DNA of 64,000 nucleotides from the NCBI GenBank assembly GCA_025345505.1, contig JANVCC010000076.1, positions 9,387,156 to 9,451,155 of the forward strand, written 5' to 3'. A program made the translations under genes and the position numbers. Below are positions 48,201-59,741 of the stretch, in pieces (the first letter of the stretch is position 1; the number at the start of each line of letters is the position of its first letter). This stretch comes from Todiramphus chloris collaris (Eukaryota > Chordata > Aves > Coraciiformes > Alcedinidae). The notes under the pieces were generated by a model that searched no databases, was not told where the DNA came from, and worked only from the letters and a program-made list of their open reading frames with translations.

Positions 48201-49926
48201 GGTTTCCAACTAGAAGCGTTCTCATTTCACAAGGATCATGCAGCTTCCTTTTGCACAAAAGCAACGTTAGCTAGAAAACAGTTTCTTGACAGAGGAAATT
48301 AGTGTGGCAGCTGCATCTAGTCACAGAATACATCTTCCTTCAGGGACATGGGACAGATTTCACAAATGCTTTCACACTGGAGCATGGTGTCTCAGAGATT
48401 TCATGGCAGTGACTGCAAAACCTTCAGTCTGTTTTCCTCCATATTTCTCCCTGCAGTACAAACTGGTACTAGACGCAGTGCTGGGGGTACAAGAATGGTA
48501 TGTGCCATAGGGAGTGGATTCAGTTGCTCTCCATCCTCAGACAGCAGTCGCTTTTTCGTCCTACAAGAGGAGAGATGCAATGTTTAGCCTATAGATGAAG
48601 CTATAGGATCTAACTACAACAAAGGTCAATAGTATTGCCACTGGGGGATCACTGCTCATCTTAGGCAATGTCATGGGAGAAGTGCTCGCTTTATATGCAG
48701 AGAAAACACCTTTTAGAGCCTCTCTCAACATTCCAATTCTGGACCAGACTTCAGCTGCAGCAGTGAACCCTCTTTTTTGGCTGGAAATGCAATCTTTTGC
48801 CTGCTTAAGGAACCTTAACCAGGGAGCAGGGTGTCAGGTCACACTTCCCTCGCTCTAGGCACAGTGCCAATGGTGCTGTGCCTGGGGATTCTCACAGGGA
48901 CCTTCCCTGGCAGCGGGGAGCGCTGGGAGCCGGGGCAGTGCAGAGCTGGAGTGATGCTCAGCCTGTGCTGCTGGAGAAACTCATCAAGACCTGGCCAGTC
49001 ACCCTTTCTACCCTTACAGCCCAGAGAGGCAGCACAGGGACCAGGCACCCCCTGCCTCTGTTGGCCACATATCACTTCTTTCCTTCCAGCTGAGCATTTT
49101 ACCAAATCTGTTCCCCCAGCCCTGTCTCCATTGCCTCACAGCTTTGCGTGTGAACACACATTTCCAGCTCACTGAAGCAGCGGCTGGTGCTTCCTTACCA
49201 TTTCTTAGAGACTTTTATGATAGTTTCCATTATTTTGTTGCTACTTTCTCATTTCCATGCTCCCCCCCCCGGTAGTTTAAGACAGGCCCCAGACAGGAAA
49301 ATGTCATCTTATGCATTTGTCTTGGAACTCTGTGGCCTCTCTGAATGTACACAAACAGCACCATTTATGCAAGAGGAAACACGCTGAGCAGATCTCCAAG
49401 TAATCTAAACAACAACACAAAGCATTTCTTTTTTCTGACTATACTGTAGTTGCTGAAGTTACCTTTGGAAAACAGTACAGCTGCTCTCTCCAGGATATTG
49501 TCTCAAGAACCGGCTGGTGTAGAGGAGAGCACGAGACTGGGGTACCCGGTTTGTGGGCTCTCGAGCCCCCGAAGCTGTCTGGCCTTCAGCTTCTATGCAG
49601 AGCTGCAGTTGTGTGGGAAAGACCCAGACCAGAGTGAGCACCTCTGTGTGTGTCAGCTGCTCTGGCACTTGGCCTCGGTCACCTTTCATTGCTGCAAGTC
49701 CAGAGCAGGAAAATCAGAAATACCTCACGTTAAAGACAGGCACACAAATCCTCACTGAGAATGAAGGGGTATTATCCTTCCCCTTTTCAGTTACACAAGT
49801 ACCTTCAATATCCTGGTTTAGCAGCAGGTGGGAGAAAAGTCAGTGAGGAGGATCAAGAGGAGACTGGAATTAAAGTAATTCTATGATTTCAAAAAGCCAC
49901 TGGCCCTGTAAAGATTCTGCTCTGAG
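45296..49926. other. Non-coding stretch, no gene seen
   Basis: No coding or RNA gene is supported. A moderately GC-rich part at 48.83-49.16 kb gives overlapping frames on both strands without domains. A run of nine C bases lies at 49262-49270. Confidence 0.45.
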
Positions 49927-50018
49927 TTACTTCCAGGAGGCAGATCCATAATGTATCATAAAAGCAGACGATTTCCCCACACAGAGATGCCTCCCATCTT
50001 CTCCATAGACAATGTTTG
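49927..50018 (-). other. Exon-like terminal segment, minus strand, unknown product
   Basis: A very good acceptor (GTTTCTTCTCATTTTTTCAG) opens a segment whose best frame runs 30 codons to a TAA stop. The peptide starts NIVYGEDGRHLCVGK and ends near HYGSASWK. The in-phase needs one base from an upstream exon. It does not join cleanly to the exon-like segment at 51127-51264, whose most protein-like frame stops just before its own donor. No family was recognised. It could be a terminal coding exon, a non-coding RNA exon or a pseudo-exon. Confidence 0.17.
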
Positions 50019-51126
50019 CTGAAAAAATGAGAAGAAACAAAACTACTTATGATGGAAGGTTCAGTCTATGAGCCTCTTTTTCCTAAAGCAAATCAGTCAT
50101 TTTTCAAAAGATGGAAGAAAACTTCTGGCCTGTTGAAGGAATTAAGAGTTTCATTTAGTTCTATGCTATAACATTTAACTGCAAGAGCCCTGGACTTTCC
50201 TAGGTACTCCAGAGGGTTGACAGAGGGATCACAGATTCATCGGGAAATGCATTGAGCTGCATCTTCCATACCTAGTTTTTGATTTTAGGGACAGCGCTTT
50301 GGGATTTTTGTGAGGTCTTCATGGATTATGATACTGAATAATTAATTGCTTTAACAAGTACCCTTGATGCCACAGGCACCAGGAGACTTCCTGGTCTTGT
50401 ACAAAACCAGCCTTAATTAAGACTCCTACACACAAAGTCACCTTGTGCAACTCCAGCTTCTGAACATGGATGTCGGTCCGTGCTGTGTCCTGTAGCTTCC
50501 CTTGAACTCATGGAGTGGCAGATGCCCCAGGGCTGAGACACTTGTTTCAGGAAGGGTATTGGTTAATTCTGTGTGGTCTCCAAATACTCTGTATCTGTGC
50601 TAAGCGCTGTAGGCATGGACCATGCTCCCAGAATGCAGGATGCTTACTTGTGTTAAGCTGGTATCAAAGATGAACACTTCTAGATACAGAAATATATCAC
50701 CCCCCAAAAAAATCCCCAAACAATAAAACCAAAAATTAAATCAAAAAAAGATAGAAAGTGTTATTGATTTCTAGCAGGTTTTTACTACAGTCCGATCAGT
50801 ACACAGCATTTCTGCAGCATTAGGATGTTCTGATCTGAGGAAAGTGAAGATGGCACATGCCAGTTTCTTCTGTCCCACAGCTTTAGCACAGCTTTATTCT
50901 TGTTTAATCATAACAATTTTCTGTACTCTTTGGTAGGCTTAACAACACCCACATCCAAGTCGTCCTTCTGCATTGGTAAGTGATGTAGGTTGTGCATCTG
51001 TCCTTTCAGTCCCACTTGGATGTGGCCTCTCCTTAAAATGCTCCCTCAGACAGTAATTCTATCTTGCCAGGCATGGAAGAGTGTGAACTATAGAAAATCC
51101 TGTAAAGAGATGAGCTTTTCACTTAC

Positions 51127-51264
51127 CTCAGCAGTTCAAGGAGTATCTTGATCCAGCTGGTGACAATGAAACTGGTGATGGATCCTTGATCTCCAGAGAG
51201 AGCTGTTCTTCAGGCCACAGTTGGTTTCCCCCAGGGTGGTACCAGCTGATGTCCTGAACAACCC
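51127..51264 (-). other. Exon-like segment with strong splice sites, minus strand
   Basis: The acceptor is excellent (CTGTCTCAATTTCCCTTCC then TTCCCAG) and the donor is consensus (CTGAG|GTAAGT), giving a 138-nt segment. All three frames contain a stop. The most protein-like begins VVQDISWYHPGGNQLWPEEQ and stays open for 44 codons, but stops at TGA one base before the donor. That pattern fits a non-coding RNA exon, a last coding exon followed by a 3'-UTR intron, or a decayed exon. The motif WYHPGG is suggestive but I cannot place it in a family. Confidence 0.25.
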
Positions 51265-51857
51265 CTGGGAAGGAAGGGAAATTGAGACAGACAGGGTAAG
51301 GCCAGTAGACTGTTTCCTAGATGGATGCTTATCCCCACCCAGCCCCAAAGTGGTTCAAATAGCCTGAGACACAGAAGATATTAAAGAAAGTCTATTAAAG
51401 GAAGCTTTAGAAAACTCCTCACTTGGGGAAAGGAGAGGTTGGTTTAAATTTGAGATTGGAGTTTGGTTGGGTTTGTTCATTTCTGTCTCACAGACAGCTC
51501 AGTCCCTGATGGTCACCAGGCATAACAACACAAGGTATGGTGTTGCTTTGTTCTTGAATTCAGAATAGATTATACAGACACATTGATTCTGTGATTCAGA
51601 CACCAAGGTAAAGATCTAGTCTTGCCCTTCTACTCTTCAGTGTCCTGCACACTTTCATAACAAGCAACAAAAGACATGGGCAGCAGAAGAGGTTTATGAG
51701 TTCATAAAGACAGTAGAATGTCTACAGCAACTACAGTGTGCTGGGGTTTGTTCCCCTAAGACCAGACATGAATAAGACATGAAACATTACAGTTATTGTC
51801 CTGCTGTAAAACTACAGGTGGGCCTCTTTGCTTACAGTGCAACAAGAATGGACTCTC

Positions 51858-51863
51858 TTTATT
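51858..51863 (-). promoter_or_regulatory. Possible poly(A) signal AATAAA (minus strand)
   Basis: The plus strand reads TTTATT, so the minus strand carries AATAAA about 640 nt beyond the stop codon of the exon-like segment at 52499-52609. Such hexamers are common by chance in AT-rich DNA. It is listed only because of its position relative to that hypothetical 3' end. Confidence 0.15.
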
Positions 51864-52498
51864 TTTTTAATTTTCTAGCTCCTCAGAGTGTGAAAGTAGT
51901 AGATCATTTCTAGGAATCCAGTTGTTTAGTTGCCAGCAACATTACCTTACTAACTGATACTTTGCTTTATCTAAACATTACTGCCAAGTGGAGTCACCTG
52001 GAACTGAGGTCCATGGGTTTTGTGTTTCCAGTTGCTAACTGCTGGATTTGCTGATGGACCAGTAAGGGCAGGGCACTCCCTAGGAGATCCCCAAATCACT
52101 CCAGCCCTGTACCAGTCCACAAACCCAGCAGTATGCAGGGAAAGCTGGGAAAGGCAGCACTGAAAGTGAAGTCTCTTTGAGCAAACCAGATACCCAGGTG
52201 TTTTGACACAGAAAAGATCCAGAAACGTGCCCGATACAGAAACCTTGCTCGGGATGAGGGCACACCAGTGCTTTCAGGGCACATTCTGAGGCTATTCCAG
52301 TTCCTCTCTTCAGGCCCTCTCTCCAGTGACCAGCTGTCCCTCGAGGCAGGGCAGACTTCAGTTTTGCTTCCATTTGCACGTCACCGAAATGCGCAGGTCT
52401 TGAACCAAATGCCTGTCACCAGCATTTTTTAAGTACTTCCTGAGATTTAGGGTAAGTCATTCCTTTCTCATCTGAAATTTGTTCAAACTGCTGCTTTT

Positions 52499-52609
52499 TC
52501 AAAAAGCTGTTTGCAAAATAGGTAAGAGTGGGTTTGCTGGGCATTCGCCAGCCCTGTTTGGATTCTCCACTGTATTAAGAAGATGCATCTGCTGCCATAG
52601 CTCCCTGTA
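52499..52609 (-). other. Candidate last coding exon of the minus-strand series
   Basis: The acceptor (GACTCTTTCCAG) is followed by a phase-0 frame of 36 codons and a TGA stop. The peptide begins YRELWQQMHLLNTVENP and includes two short proline-containing motifs. It follows the 52843-52926 segment, whose out phase is also 0, after an apparent 233-nt intron. Two other frames in this DNA are also open for about 40 codons, which weakens the case. The start depends on the TTTCCAG acceptor; an alternative AG five bases on would shift the frame. Confidence 0.2.
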
Positions 52610-52842
52610 CTGGAAAGAGTCAATTACAAAAGGAAATTAGAAGCTGACATAAAGGTCAGAGAGAAGGTGAGCAAGGGAAGGGAAGCTCTGAAGTTACACA
52701 GCTATTGCAGTTAAGGTCTGATAGTCCTTCTTCCACAAGTCACAGATGCTGTGGCAGTTTTGATAAGTGTTTTAACTTTTATAACAGACCTATCAAGGAT
52801 GGCCCAGGCAGGGGTAAGAGTTCTCTTCACAAAAACACTTAC

Positions 52843-52926
52843 AAGAAAGGAGTCAAAAAGTTCCTTCAACTTCCTTAACCTCACTGAATCTGGGTAATTC
52901 AAATGCCTCTCAGCCTCCAAGTTCTT
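52843..52926 (-). other. Candidate internal exon of the minus-strand series
   Basis: The 84-nt segment lies between an acceptor of modest quality (AAAGTGCTTCTAG) and a strong donor (TTTCTT|GTAAGT). It is phase 0 on both sides, so it could be skipped without a frameshift. The 28-codon peptide is charged and probably helical, beginning KNLEAERHLNYPDSVR and continuing with KLKELFDSFL. A 69-codon frame starting within it (52711-52920) runs through the donor and stops at TAA. The family is unknown. The segment upstream at 53112-53227 also ends in phase 0. Confidence 0.25.
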
Positions 52927-53111
52927 CTAGAAGCACTTTAACATTTGCTAAACCTGTATCTCTGCTGTCACATTTGACAGAAAATTTAGTTTCAGATCTC
53001 AGCATGAAACCTCTTGATTTAGGATGCAAATCACAAAAGGATACATCACATTAGGATTCTTCTAGGGCAGATTTAATGCCAGATGACCCCCCACTGAAAT
53101 TGTAAATATAC

Positions 53112-53227
53112 CTCATATTCCAAATCCCCATATTTCAGTGGTGTGCTGCATAAAACACTCTCCGTGTTCAACACAAAACTGGTTTTGGTCTGTTTGGAAG
53201 TGGGTGAGGTGATACCACAGGAGAGAA
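53112..53227 (-). other. Candidate internal exon of the minus-strand series
   Basis: A good acceptor (TTACCATCCCTGCAG) leads into 116 nt with one open frame: two bases completing a split codon, then 38 codons to a GAG|GTATAT donor in phase 0. The peptide is Ser/Thr-rich at first (SCGITSPTSKQTKTSF) and then acidic (KYGDLEYE). There is no ATG, so it would be missed by a start-to-stop search. It fits phase 1 from the 53529-53579 segment across an apparent 301-nt intron. I do not recognise the family. Confidence 0.27.
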
Positions 53228-53528
53228 CTGCAGGGATGGTAAATGAGGCAGTGCCACCAAAAGCCTTCTAAACAACAAAAAGGAGTTAAAATTTACAGCA
53301 AACTTACACTAAGAGATTTGTCTCAATAACCCCATGTGTGGTCTTACACTGCATTCATATTACTACTGAAAGGAACTGGTTGCTGGACCATACAAGGAAC
53401 TATGTTTTTCCATTATTACAAAGCTCCTGACTAGAGCAGAACTCCGAGTTCTTTCTGAATGACAAGTCCTCCCTATTCCTTGTAGCTGAACAGAATAACC
53501 TGTGCATTTTTCTGACAGCAGTACTCAC

Positions 53529-53579
53529 TGTTGCAGGATTGGCACGTGGAAGATCGGCACCTCAAAGCATTAGACAGAT
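53529..53579 (-). other. Candidate small cysteine-rich exon of the minus-strand series
   Basis: Fifty-one nt sit between an acceptor of moderate quality (TTGTGCCGTGTTGTAG) and a donor CAACA|GTGAGT. The only open frame is two bases, 16 codons and one base (phase 1 to phase 1). It encodes LSNALRCRSSTCQSCN, with three cysteines in ten residues. Its phase matches both neighbours (54830-54880 and 53112-53227). No zinc-binding or disulfide family could be named from so short a peptide. Confidence 0.22.
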
Positions 53580-54829
53580 CTACAACACGGCACAATCAAG
53601 GTCTGGATGACGTGCAAATCAGTTTCTCAATAAAAAGGTAGAAAAGGGAAGCCTGTCAGGTGCAGATAAAGCATAGAGCACGTTGTAAGGCAAACAGCTA
53701 AGGAAGAGATCCTGCCTGAAGCAGCAGAGAGGGCAGAATGGCTGCAGTAGTAGATTTGCAATCTAGAGAAGAACTCAGGTATTTTTTAAGCATCAGAAAG
53801 CAGAGTCAGAGGAAACATGTTATAAAAGGACACCCAACAGTCCTTAGGAAACACCAAGGATTAAAGGTAATGGCTGCTTCAAATAAGCTTAAATAAACAG
53901 TTGAGGTCCCTGAACATCTAAAGGAGGCATAACCACTCAACCCCCCAGAAAACCCTCCCAGAACAGGAGAAATGGGCTCCACAAGAGCATAGACTTGATC
54001 TGAGGAAGATGCATCCATTGAGAGCAATACCTCTCAAACAAGATTGGTCTGTATTGTGCTGTAACCACTGCTCATGCCTTCATGGTGATATTCTGTGACT
54101 ACTGGGACTGGAACAAAGTCATTGCCTCACCAGTTGGATACTGGATGTACCCTCCCTTTTTCCCATAACCTTGCCACTGACACTGCCTTTTGATCTGGCC
54201 CCTCTCTGTACCCATGCTGAGGTCCTCACAGAGGAACAGCACATCTCACACAGAACTTAAAACTTCTCGCCATTCACCAGAACAACATAGAAGTGTCGAA
54301 AGAGCCTGGTCGTTTCAATTCTGCAATCCATTTCAAACCTGCAAGAGCCTCTGTGGAAGAGTGATTGAGAGTTTGTCTTTATAAGCAAGCAGAGTGCTCT
54401 CTGCTGAAGTAGAGCCTCTGAGATGATTAAGGCCAAGTGCCTTGTCTTGAAGGAAAGCCAGACAAGCCTGTTTTCCTCACACCTTCCATAATGTTCTGGG
54501 TGAACAGTAGACGTCACCAGAAGGCAGAAAGCGCGCTCATCTTCAAGAGCGGTGTCTGTCTTAAGCACTAATGCACAGAAGAGCTGAAAAGCACTTTACA
54601 GCTCATTCAGAAGTTCAGCTGTCAGGTCTGTGGAGGCTCTTCCTGCTTATTGTAACTTTTTGGTGGTTTTTTTTTTCTTTTACAGGTAGCACGCAGAGTA
54701 TCTAAAAGCCTCCTCTTCCTCTCCCCATCAGTCTGGCACGTCTCTCCCTGGAGCCCTTTCTCCTCAGAAAGATGGCATCAGCTTGTTAAAGCCCTCAGAC
54801 CACATCAGGGAGGGGGAAATTAAATTTAC

Positions 54830-54880
54830 CTGGTGTGTCATACAGCCAGGGGCAGAAGGAGGTCATGACTGTCCCAATAA
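54830..54880 (-). other. Candidate small exon of the minus-strand series
   Basis: The acceptor (TTTCTGGTGTTACTCCAG) and donor (ACCAG|GTAAAT) are both good and enclose 51 nt. Only one frame is open: two bases, 16 codons (IGTVMTSFCPWLYDTP) and one base, phase 1 to phase 1. The residues W, Y, C and P together are unusual for random AT-rich sequence. It is phase-compatible with the segments at 57182-57263 upstream and 53529-53579 downstream. The family is unknown. Confidence 0.27.
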
Positions 54881-57181
54881 CTGGAGTAACACCAGAAACA
54901 AACCTTCTCATTCCTTACGGAGAGACTAACAGCAGCAAACACCTCAGAGCAGGAGGCACAGCAGAGGTAGTATTTGCCATAAAATTAAGTTGAGCTCTAG
55001 GGGACAGATGAGAATTAGTCCAAAAGGCATTCTTTGCCCCAATTGTTAGCTAAAAACAAAGCCACCTTTACATTGTCCCAACATACACACCCCTGCAGAG
55101 AGATCTTGAATTACACAATGAAATATTAGATGGGCATTTCAGAACCAGATTAGCAGGGTCATATCCCACACTCCTGCCACAGAAAGATGGAGGTACTTAT
55201 CGTAATGGAAACGTGGAGATGCAAGAGACAGTGCTACACAGGCACAGCTGAAATTATATCAAATTAGGTACGACAGAATTCCAGTGTGGGTTATTCAGGA
55301 TCTTTCCTTCTGTGCCAGAATAAAACAGCTTAATTCCTGCACAAAGCCCTAATCCTTTATTTTACAACTCATCTTGGCCATGGCACCTTCAGCCACAAAA
55401 CTTGTCAACAAAAAAAAAGGAAATACAGCACCAGTTCTATACCAGAAGATTACAGTGATTAAACACGTTAGGTCTTCACTTTATATAGATCCTTCTCTAA
55501 GAGTTAATGCTCAAAGTTAGTTCTTAACTATTATACAATCAGAAGAAATGAGAGTTTAATGAAAAAGCCCCTTGCCTGACAATTAATGGGTTAGTATTCA
55601 GAGCCTCACACAGAGTGTATGCAGCCCTGAGCAGTGGGCTTCTCCTCAACTCCAACACCCTGCATTGTCTTTAACTTTGAGGTCTTGTTTTCAACCTTGA
55701 AGCATCGATCCAGTGCAATCGGAAATGGCTGAACAGTGTCGATTCCTTGGCTGGCCCGGGACCAGAGAGTCACTTCTCATCCCAGCTGACTACAGACTAG
55801 CACATCTTGTCAGTTCTGTAATTTCAATTAAGATTTATAGATATTACTGACAATAGGAATAGGATGGGGGGTGGGGGGAGGAAAGTACTCAAACTACTGT
55901 GGGAGCCTTTTAACTAAGCTCTAAATATACCCAGGCTCACATAAAAGCATTTAATTTACTGAGTAAATGAATTTTCATCCATAGTTCAAAATTCTAATTG
56001 AGCAGAAGCAGCTCTAGGGTCAAGCAGGGTGATGCTGGAAATACTTCGTCATCTCCCCTCTCCACAGAGGTGGGAAGCCCACTGAGGGCTGTCCAAAGCA
56101 CTTGGCCTTACCGGGAATCATGCTGCTTTGTTTGCTGTGCTGGCTGCCCTCCAGCCTCACATGGGAGCAGCAGATATCTTTTTCCTCAAAAACTTGAAAC
56201 TTCAATTAATAGAACATAGGCTTGATCATGACTGTGGTTCAGTATCAATCAAATTTTCCACAAGTAACAGAAGAGCAGACTTCTATAGGAAATGAACACT
56301 CAGAAGAAACAGCAACGTGAAGCAATGATATTTTGTTCTCTTGTGCGTCCAAGGGTTGGTGATGGGGGACAGAAACAGGACAGGAAGGGGCAGATGAGAC
56401 AACAGCAATATTGGATTGACACTGCAATTCCAAATGAAGGAAACGATAAAAAGGATTATATTAATCTGGGTGATCAGAAGCCAGGGAAAAAATCAAGTAC
56501 AAATACAGTTTTATGAATACTGGCAGGAACCCATAATTTGTACATTTTTAACTCTTCAGGGATGTAATGAGGCCTTTCCCCACTAAGTGTTACGGAGCTC
56601 ATCCTGCATTATAAAACAAACAAACCTGTCCAACTGAACAGAAGGAGCATAAGGAGACCGATAAGTGTTCTTGGGAATAACATGTATTGAGTCAGGGAAA
56701 GCGTGTAAGCAGACCAAGATGTTCTGATCAATGACCTAAAGAAAAAAAAAAAAAATAATGCAGTGCAGGAAACTCTGTCCTGCAGTATGAAGGGGAATAC
56801 AACAGGGAGGCTACGTCAGGTCTAACAGCACCTTGGGCCCATCTAGTCTGCCTCAGCACCTGTACTTCCCCTTGCCTGACAACAACATGGTCCTGCTCCT
56901 TCTGTCAACCACGTGAAGACCTAGTTATCACAATAACACACATGATAATACACACACCACCTTTTAGACCGCTTTCTCTGGGGACCCATAATGTCAACTA
57001 GGAAAAAGGCCTGCTTTCATTTAGGGGCAGAGTTTAGTCCATGACCGAAAGAATCCTGAATTCTGGATGCAAACCAAACACAAAGGACCTTCACACAAAA
57101 TGTATTGCAGAAGCTCAGTCTCTAATGATCATTTGGGTAAGCTCAGCTAACTCCTATCTTTGGGTTGAGTCAGACACTTAC

Positions 57182-57263
57182 TGTTCCTGTATTTCTTCTT
57201 CAGCTTCAGTTTGCTCACCTTCTTGCTTCCGTCAGCATTTTCAGTCACTAGGACCCCTCCAGC
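57182..57263 (-). other. Candidate exon of the minus-strand series
   Basis: The 82-nt segment starts after CTGCAG (pyrimidine tract interrupted, CCTTTCCTGACCTCTCCTG) and ends at a strong donor (GGAACA|GTAAGT). The frame gives 27 codons in phase 0 and one leftover base. The peptide starts AGGVLVTENADGSKKV and ends in a lysine-rich stretch. The open frame extends nine codons further upstream. The GGVLVTE string faintly recalls the strand after motif I in class I methyltransferases such as acetylserotonin O-methyltransferase, but the rest does not fit, so I do not make that call. Confidence 0.22.
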
Positions 57264-58310
57264 CTGCAGCTTGGTGTAGCAGCGATGCAGGAGAGGTCAG
57301 GAAAGGCCATTCCTGATCAATATTTTTCCTGTTGTTTTCCAGAGACATGCTATGCATTTCTTAGTGGCTTTCTGCCTTAACTCCTGCCAGCCAAGCAGAT
57401 AACACAGAGGAAGCAAGATACCTAAACATGGTTCTTTTAAAGTGCACATAACTTACTTGCCCTGTAGAGGTCAAAAAGTGTCAGCGGTACCACAGGAACC
57501 TGCAGGCAGCAGGGCTGAGCATGGGTTTCTGCGCACTCTGAAGAAAACACGCATTTAAACCACCAACTGTTCACCACATGAAAACAGTCTTGCCAACAAG
57601 GTAGCTGGAACACATCCGTCCAGTTGGGTTTGGCTGGGGAGTGAGATGTTACTTTGTCAAGCCTAACAACACTCAGCATTTTCTCAGATGGGTCTTAAAA
57701 GGAAGCACTGAACAGATTTTGGCATACAGAGTTTTACCAACAGTGGCTCTCCTTCACAATCCAGTTCAGCAGACATCAGCTGTTACAAAAGGCACTGGGA
57801 TTACAGGGATTTCCAGGGGGGTTCCATTAGGAACTGTATCAGGGACCTGAATGATTGTGGCAGAGTGATGCAGGAAAACTCCCATTACTGAAGGAACCCC
57901 ACACACAAAAAAAAGTTGTTCACAACAAAATATATGGAAAGAAATGTTTCCAAACAAATAATTCACTGTGACATTTGCTGACATCCTAAAACCTGCAAGT
58001 TACACGAGCAAAACCAGAGTCCTCCCTACTCTACTCCCTTAACAAGTCGGGGTCAGCTGTTACCCCTCAGGAGATGCTGCAGCTTCAAACAAGAGACAGC
58101 ATTTGAGATTCAAAGAAAGAGCAAATGACCTGTGCAAACTCTGTATTCCTTGGTGAAAGCAAATTAACTTGAGACAACTGCTAAATTACAGCAAGACTGA
58201 GCAAGACTACAAAAATGCTTTTGAAGAAATAAAGGAACAGCACAAATACTGAGACTGAAATGGTATATCCCAGAGAACAAGCTGGTTGCATCAGACAGGA
58301 GTGGAGTAGG
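57264..58310. other. Non-coding stretch, nothing supported
   Basis: No exon, repeat family or RNA gene is supported in this kilobase. Under the hypothesis of a minus-strand gene it would be intron. Confidence 0.4.
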
Positions 58311-58575
58311 GAATCACAGAACAGTAGGGGTTGGAAGGGACCTCTGGAGATCATCGAGTCCAACCCCCCTGCCAAAGCAGGAACACCTAGGGCAGTCCAC
58401 ACAGGAACAGATCCAGGTGGGTCTCAAAAGTCTCCAGATCAGGAGACTCCACAGCCTCTCTGGACAGACTGCTCCAGGGCTCTGTCAGTAAAATTTTTCC
58501 TCATGTTGAGGTGGAACTGCCTGTGTTTCACCTTGCTACCATTATCTCTTGTCCTATCACAGGGCACCACTGAAA
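58311..58575 (-). mobile_element. CR1 LINE 3' end, well preserved
   Basis: GAATCACAGAACAGTAGGGG, TTGGAAGGGACCTCTGGAG, ATCATCGAGTCCAACCCCCC, GGCAGTCCACACAGGAAC, CTCCACAGCCTCTCTGG and the CTACCATTATCTCTTGTCC block follow in the order of an avian CR1 read from the 3' end. About 265 bp remain and it is the least diverged copy in the window. The 140-codon plus frame at 58260-58682 is antisense to this element and is not a gene. Confidence 0.96.
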
Positions 58576-58920
58576 ATGCCATCAGAGTGGCTGCTACCAT
58601 CTATCATCCACATCACACCAGGTACAGAATAAAATTAGTAATTGGAATGAAAAATCTGTGCAAACTGGCGAGAACTAAATAATAATAATGAAAAAAATTA
58701 AAACCAAACCATTGAGAGTAAGATGAACTCCTCCCTCTGTTGAGAAGGCAACAGAAGATGACCTGGATTACATAGAGCGCAGCAGGAAGCAAGGACTGGT
58801 ACTGATCAAAACCATGGTATTGGTTAGCATTTTTGTTGTATCCAATCCAAACTTTTGGTTTCTCTAGCTCAGTATTCTAAAGCTGACAGCAACACTAAAC
58901 CTTTAAGACTGAAGATTTTT

Positions 58921-58938
58921 TAAATAAATAAATAAATA
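58921..58938. repeat. TAAA tetranucleotide microsatellite
   Basis: About four and a half TAAA units follow a short T run. It is a simple slippage repeat. Confidence 0.9.
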
Positions 58939-59741
58939 GACTTAGTAACCAGATAAAAGATGATTTGTCTTTAATGCAAGTCTTACCCTACTGCCTAACA
59001 CTTAAGAGCAGGTTTAGATAAGCTACCGACTACAGCATCTTCACAATTAGGTTTCCACTTCTCTTGTTGCTAAGTACAAATAAAACCCTCCCACTGCTTC
59101 TCTTCTCCCAGATACACTCTTTAATTACAACACATTATGGCTACAGAAATAAAACACCCAGCTTAATAGGCTATACAGGTTCTTTTTTTTCCATGAACTG
59201 ATATTTTAAATTTAGGCTTCTATAAGAAATACTAATGGTAGGTCACAAATCAGAGTATCATCAAACACACACAAAGCTCAAAAGAAAATTACTTATAGAA
59301 CATCTATTAGTTGTCTAAGCTCCAGTTCTGCAAGACACAGAAAACACCATTGGCACTGTCCATGTGAATCACATAAAGGCTCTACCTGCAAGCATTCATC
59401 TATGCTCCATCTTTTGTAAGTCTTACAGGCTGTCCAATATTCTATCCCTTCTTGAATCAGATCTATCTGAAATTATATCTGAACACCAAACATCCACCTT
59501 TTGTAAGGCTATTTGTAGATTTTAACTGAACAGATAACAGACTTAAATGAAATCTAAAAAAATTTCTCATGCCTCCATGGTAAAGCAATCTTAAGTGGGG
59601 GAAGGGGTGTTGGGGATTTGGGTTTTTTTAGGATTACAGTGGCTGTGAAAGACCCAAGACATTGTCGAGAGGGTGCCACAACTTCTCAAAAGCACCAAGT
59701 GCTACCTACTGTTATTCACAGTGTGTTGTATTCACTCTGAT

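Noticed and set aside
54901-54990. Possible first exon with a signal-peptide-like start (minus strand)
   Set aside because: It would leave an intron of only a few tens of bases to the next candidate and its phase does not fit.
49927-57263. Identity of the minus-strand series as the ciliary protein SPAG17
   Set aside because: The peptide segments do not match what I know of that protein; the idea came only from general look.
57182-57290. Possible acetylserotonin O-methyltransferase exon, from the GGVLVTE string
   Set aside because: The surrounding residues do not continue the methyltransferase pattern and the expected downstream acidic segment is replaced by a lysine-rich tail.
58260-58682. 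140-codon plus-strand frame
   Set aside because: It lies antisense over a well-preserved CR1 3' end.
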